Shown here: in pieces, positions 12,440 through 14,784 of the stretch | Numbering within the stretch: the stretch's first letter is position 1 | Layout: each line of letters starts with the position of its first letter | Assembly: GCA_937907165.1 (NCBI GenBank) | Contig: CALCUH010000182.1 | Location: 1 to 14,784, forward strand | DNA length: 14,784 nucleotides | Direction of reading: 5' to 3' | Source: an uncultured Bacteroidales bacterium | GTDB taxonomy: Bacteria > Bacteroidota > Bacteroidia > Bacteroidales > Paludibacteraceae | Program-made: the position numbers and the translations under genes | Notes under the pieces: generated by a model | What the model was told of the DNA's origin: nothing | Database searches by the model: none | What the model saw: the letters and a program-made list of their open reading frames with translations, nothing else

Positions 12440-14784
12440 ATGAAAGTTTTAAAATTTGGTGGAGCGTCCGTAGGCTCCATAAAGAACTTGCAACAGGTCA
12501 AGAAGATTGTAGAGGGCGTGAACGAGCCCGTTGTGATTGTTGTTTCAGCGGTGGAGAATGTCACAGATATGTTGGTGGAGACAACCACATTGGCTGCGCA
12601 AGGAAATGCTTCATATACAGAGAAACTCGATGCGATCATTACGACGCATAATCAATTGATAAAAGAACTGATGGCGTCTGCCAGTGCGGATGTTTTGAAG
12701 GATGTGAGCGCTCTTCACGAGGAGTTGCAGAACATTTTGAAGGGTGTCTATTTAATTAAGGATTTGACCGCAAAGACAGAGGACGCTATCCTTTCGTATG
12801 GTGAGCGTATCGCCTCTTTGGTGGTTTGCAAATATTTGGATGCCTGCTATTTGGATTCCCGCAATTTCATCAAGACGAACGATTCTTTGGGAAGTGCTAA
12901 CGTGGATTTCGAATTGACTTATAAGTTGGTGAAGGAACAGTTTGCCTCCGCTACCAACAAGCGCATTGTGGTGGCTGGGTTCATTGCGTCGGACGCAGAC
13001 ACGGCTGACGTGACAACGTTGGGTCGTGGCGGTTCGGATTATACCGCCGCTTTGATCGCTGCCGCTTTGGGCGCTTCCAAGATTGAGATCTGGAACACGA
13101 ACGATGGTTTCATGACCGCCGATCCTTCCGTTACCCGCAAGGCTTATAAGATAGACCATTTGAGCTATTCCGAGGCGATGGAGCTCTGTAACTTCGGCGC
13201 TACCGTCATATTCCCTCCGACAATATATCCGGCTTGTGTGGCGAACATTCCTATTCAAATCATGAATATCGAGAAGCCTGACGCTTGCGGCACCTTGATT
13301 TCAACGGATGTGAAGGATGAGAAGACGATCAAGGGTATCTCTTCCATCGAGGATTCCGCTTTGGTGACAATCCAGGGAATGGGCATGATGAACGTGCACA
13401 ACGTGAACGGCCGTATTTTCATGGCTTTGGATTATAACGATATCCATACTTTCTTCGTTTCGCAAGCTTCTTCAGGAAGCTCTATCTCAATCGGTGTGCA
13501 GGCGGATGACGCTGAGCGTGTCATCGACCTTCTGAGCGAGGAGTTCTCCGAAGAGATGTCTATGGGCGCTATCACGTCGGTGACTGCGGAGAAGGATTTG
13601 GCTACCATCGCTATTGTGGGCGACAACATGAAGCAGACTACTGGAACGGCTGGCAAACTCTTCAATGCGTTGGGTCGTAATAATATCAATATCACCGCTT
13701 TGGCACAAGGATCGGCTGAGACTAACATCTCTTGCGTAGTGAAACGCGCTGACCTTCGCAAGGCTCTGAATTGTATCCATGAGTCTTTCTTCTTGTCCGA
13801 ATACCAACAACTGAATCTCTTCGTGGTTGGTACGGGTACTGTGGGCGGTAGCTTGCTTGAGCAGTTGCACACGCAGAAGGAGTTGCTCTTGAAGCAAAAC
13901 AACTTGATGGTGAAGGTGATCGGTATCGCTGATGTAAGCAATTACATCTTGGATCGTGACGGTGTAGACTTGACTCAATACCAAGAGTTGCTGAAGAGCG
14001 GAAAGACTTCAACGCCTGAGATCATCAAACAGGCTTTGATCGATTTGAATATTTACAACTGCGTGTTCGTCGATTGTACGGCGAGTGGCGCTATCGCTAA
14101 TATCTACAAGGATTTGTTGCTCCACAACATTTCTGTCGTGGCTGCCAATAAGATTGCAGCTTCCGGCGATTACGACAACTACATGGAGTTGAAGAACATC
14201 GCCCGTAAGCGTGGCATCAAATATTTGTATGAGACCAACGTGGGTGCGGGTCTTCCTATCATCAATACGATCAACGACTTGATCTTCAGTGGTGATAGAA
14301 TCGTGAAATTGGAGGCGGTGCTCTCCGGTACATTGAACTTCATCTTCAACACCATTAGCAAGGATATTCCTTTGAGCAAGGCGATCCGCATGGCTATGGA
14401 GGCTCGTTTCGCCGAGCCTGATCCTCGTATCGACTTGAGCGGTAAGGACGTGATCCGTAAGTTAGTCATCTTGGCGCGTGAGTCCGGCATCCGTGTGGAG
14501 CAGGATGATGTGGAGAAGAACCTCTTCATCCCTACAGACTTCTTCGAGGGCTCTTTGGATGACTTCTGGAAGAAGGTGGAGGGTTATGACGCCGAGTTTG
14601 AGGAGAAACGCAAGGTCGTTGAGGCTGAAGGCAAGCACTTCTGCTTCGTGGCTAAGTTGGAGAACGGCAAGACCAGCGTGGGCTTGCAGGCGGTAGGTCC
14701 TACCCATCCGTTCTTCGATTTGAGGGGTAGCAACAACCTCATCATCAAATGGATGGATAAATGTATATCAATGTTCCTCAGCTA
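12440..14784 (+). CDS. thrA: bifunctional aspartokinase/homoserine dehydrogenase, 3' end outside the window
   Basis: This enzyme phosphorylates aspartate and later reduces aspartate semialdehyde to homoserine, two steps toward threonine and methionine. About 781 codons are visible of an expected length near 810. The kinase domain starts at MKVLKFGGASVGS and includes GRGGSDYTA and the GF.TADP segment. Two ACT-like regulatory segments follow (near residues 310-370 and 395-440), then the NAD(P)-binding VGTGTVGG (464-469) and the dehydrogenase core with AANK, LSGTLNFIFN and EPDPRIDLSG. The ATG at 12440 is standard. Near the very end, after SNNLIIKWMDK, the reading frame seems to shift: the expected continuation (YINVPQL) is in another frame. 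Feedback control by threonine through the ACT domains is likely. Bacteroides usually follow thrA with apgM and thrC. Confidence 0.95.
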   Translation, partial: MKVLKFGGASVGSIKNLQQVKKIVEGVNEPVVIVVSAVENVTDMLVETTTLAAQGNASYTEKLDAIITTHNQLIKELMASASADVLKDVSALHEELQNILKGVYLIKDLTAKTEDAILSYGERIASLVVCKYLDACYLDSRNFIKTNDSLGSANVDFELTYKLVKEQFASATNKRIVVAGFIASDADTADVTTLGRGGSDYTAALIAAALGASKIEIWNTNDGFMTADPSVTRKAYKIDHLSYSEAMELCNFGATVIFPPTIYPACVANIPIQIMNIEKPDACGTLISTDVKDEKTIKGISSIEDSALVTIQGMGMMNVHNVNGRIFMALDYNDIHTFFVSQASSGSSISIGVQADDAERVIDLLSEEFSEEMSMGAITSVTAEKDLATIAIVGDNMKQTTGTAGKLFNALGRNNINITALAQGSAETNISCVVKRADLRKALNCIHESFFLSEYQQLNLFVVGTGTVGGSLLEQLHTQKELLLKQNNLMVKVIGIADVSNYILDRDGVDLTQYQELLKSGKTSTPEIIKQALIDLNIYNCVFVDCTASGAIANIYKDLLLHNISVVAANKIAASGDYDNYMELKNIARKRGIKYLYETNVGAGLPIINTINDLIFSGDRIVKLEAVLSGTLNFIFNTISKDIPLSKAIRMAMEARFAEPDPRIDLSGKDVIRKLVILARESGIRVEQDDVEKNLFIPTDFFEGSLDDFWKKVEGYDAEFEEKRKVVEAEGKHFCFVAKLENGKTSVGLQAVGPTHPFFDLRGSNNLIIKWMDKCISMFLS

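Noticed and set aside
1..14784. CRISPR arrays, tRNA or rRNA genes, insertion sequences or phage genes
   Set aside because: No regularly spaced repeats, no cloverleaf-like or ribosomal sequence, and no transposase or integrase motifs were seen on either strand.

Overview
The window looks like a chromosomal segment from a Bacteroidota bacterium, most likely a Bacteroidales gut-type species. I base this on Bacteroidota-type promoters (TAnnTTTG near -7 with an upstream TTG about 19-20 bases away), the lack of Shine-Dalgarno sequences, a fused aspartokinase-homoserine dehydrogenase, and close resemblance of ThrC, HisH and HisF to Bacteroidales proteins. Genus cannot be decided from the sequence alone.

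Layout. (1) 1-1283: a minus-strand pair, an internally duplicated protein of unknown function followed by a small lipoprotein, ending in a clear hairpin terminator. (2) 1284-1609: a divergent intergenic region with promoters for both sides and an unexplained inverted repeat. (3) 1610-6259: a tight plus-strand operon, thrC-hisH-hisF-Nudix-HAD, ending in a half-length, apparently inactive ketoacyl-synthase-like gene. It joins threonine synthesis, the imidazole glycerol phosphate synthase pair and two housekeeping-type hydrolases. (4) 6383-10393: a second plus-strand operon with its own promoter, encoding acyl carrier protein, active ketoacyl synthase, inactive ketoacyl-synthase partner (chain-length-factor-like), small DMT/ArnE-like membrane protein, hot-dog dehydratase and family 2 glycosyltransferase. 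(5) 10520-11362: an isolated minus-strand HD-domain phosphohydrolase. (6) 11546-12283: a minus-strand outer-membrane beta-barrel protein with a strong terminator. (7) 12440 to the end: thrA, cut by the window edge and with a probable frameshift in its last bases.

The most interesting part is region 4 plus the half-ketoacyl synthase at the end of region 3. Together they form a small type II fatty-acid/polyketide-like cluster related in gene content to the aryl polyene/flexirubin clusters of Bacteroidota. Many usual members are missing here: ketoreductase, acyltransferase, thioesterase, ammonia lyase, LolA and MMPL exporter. The likely logic is that acyl chains are built on the dedicated ACP by the KS/CLF-like pair, dehydrated by the hot-dog enzyme, attached to or decorated by the glycosyltransferase, and perhaps flipped across the inner membrane by the DMT protein. 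The product is unknown.
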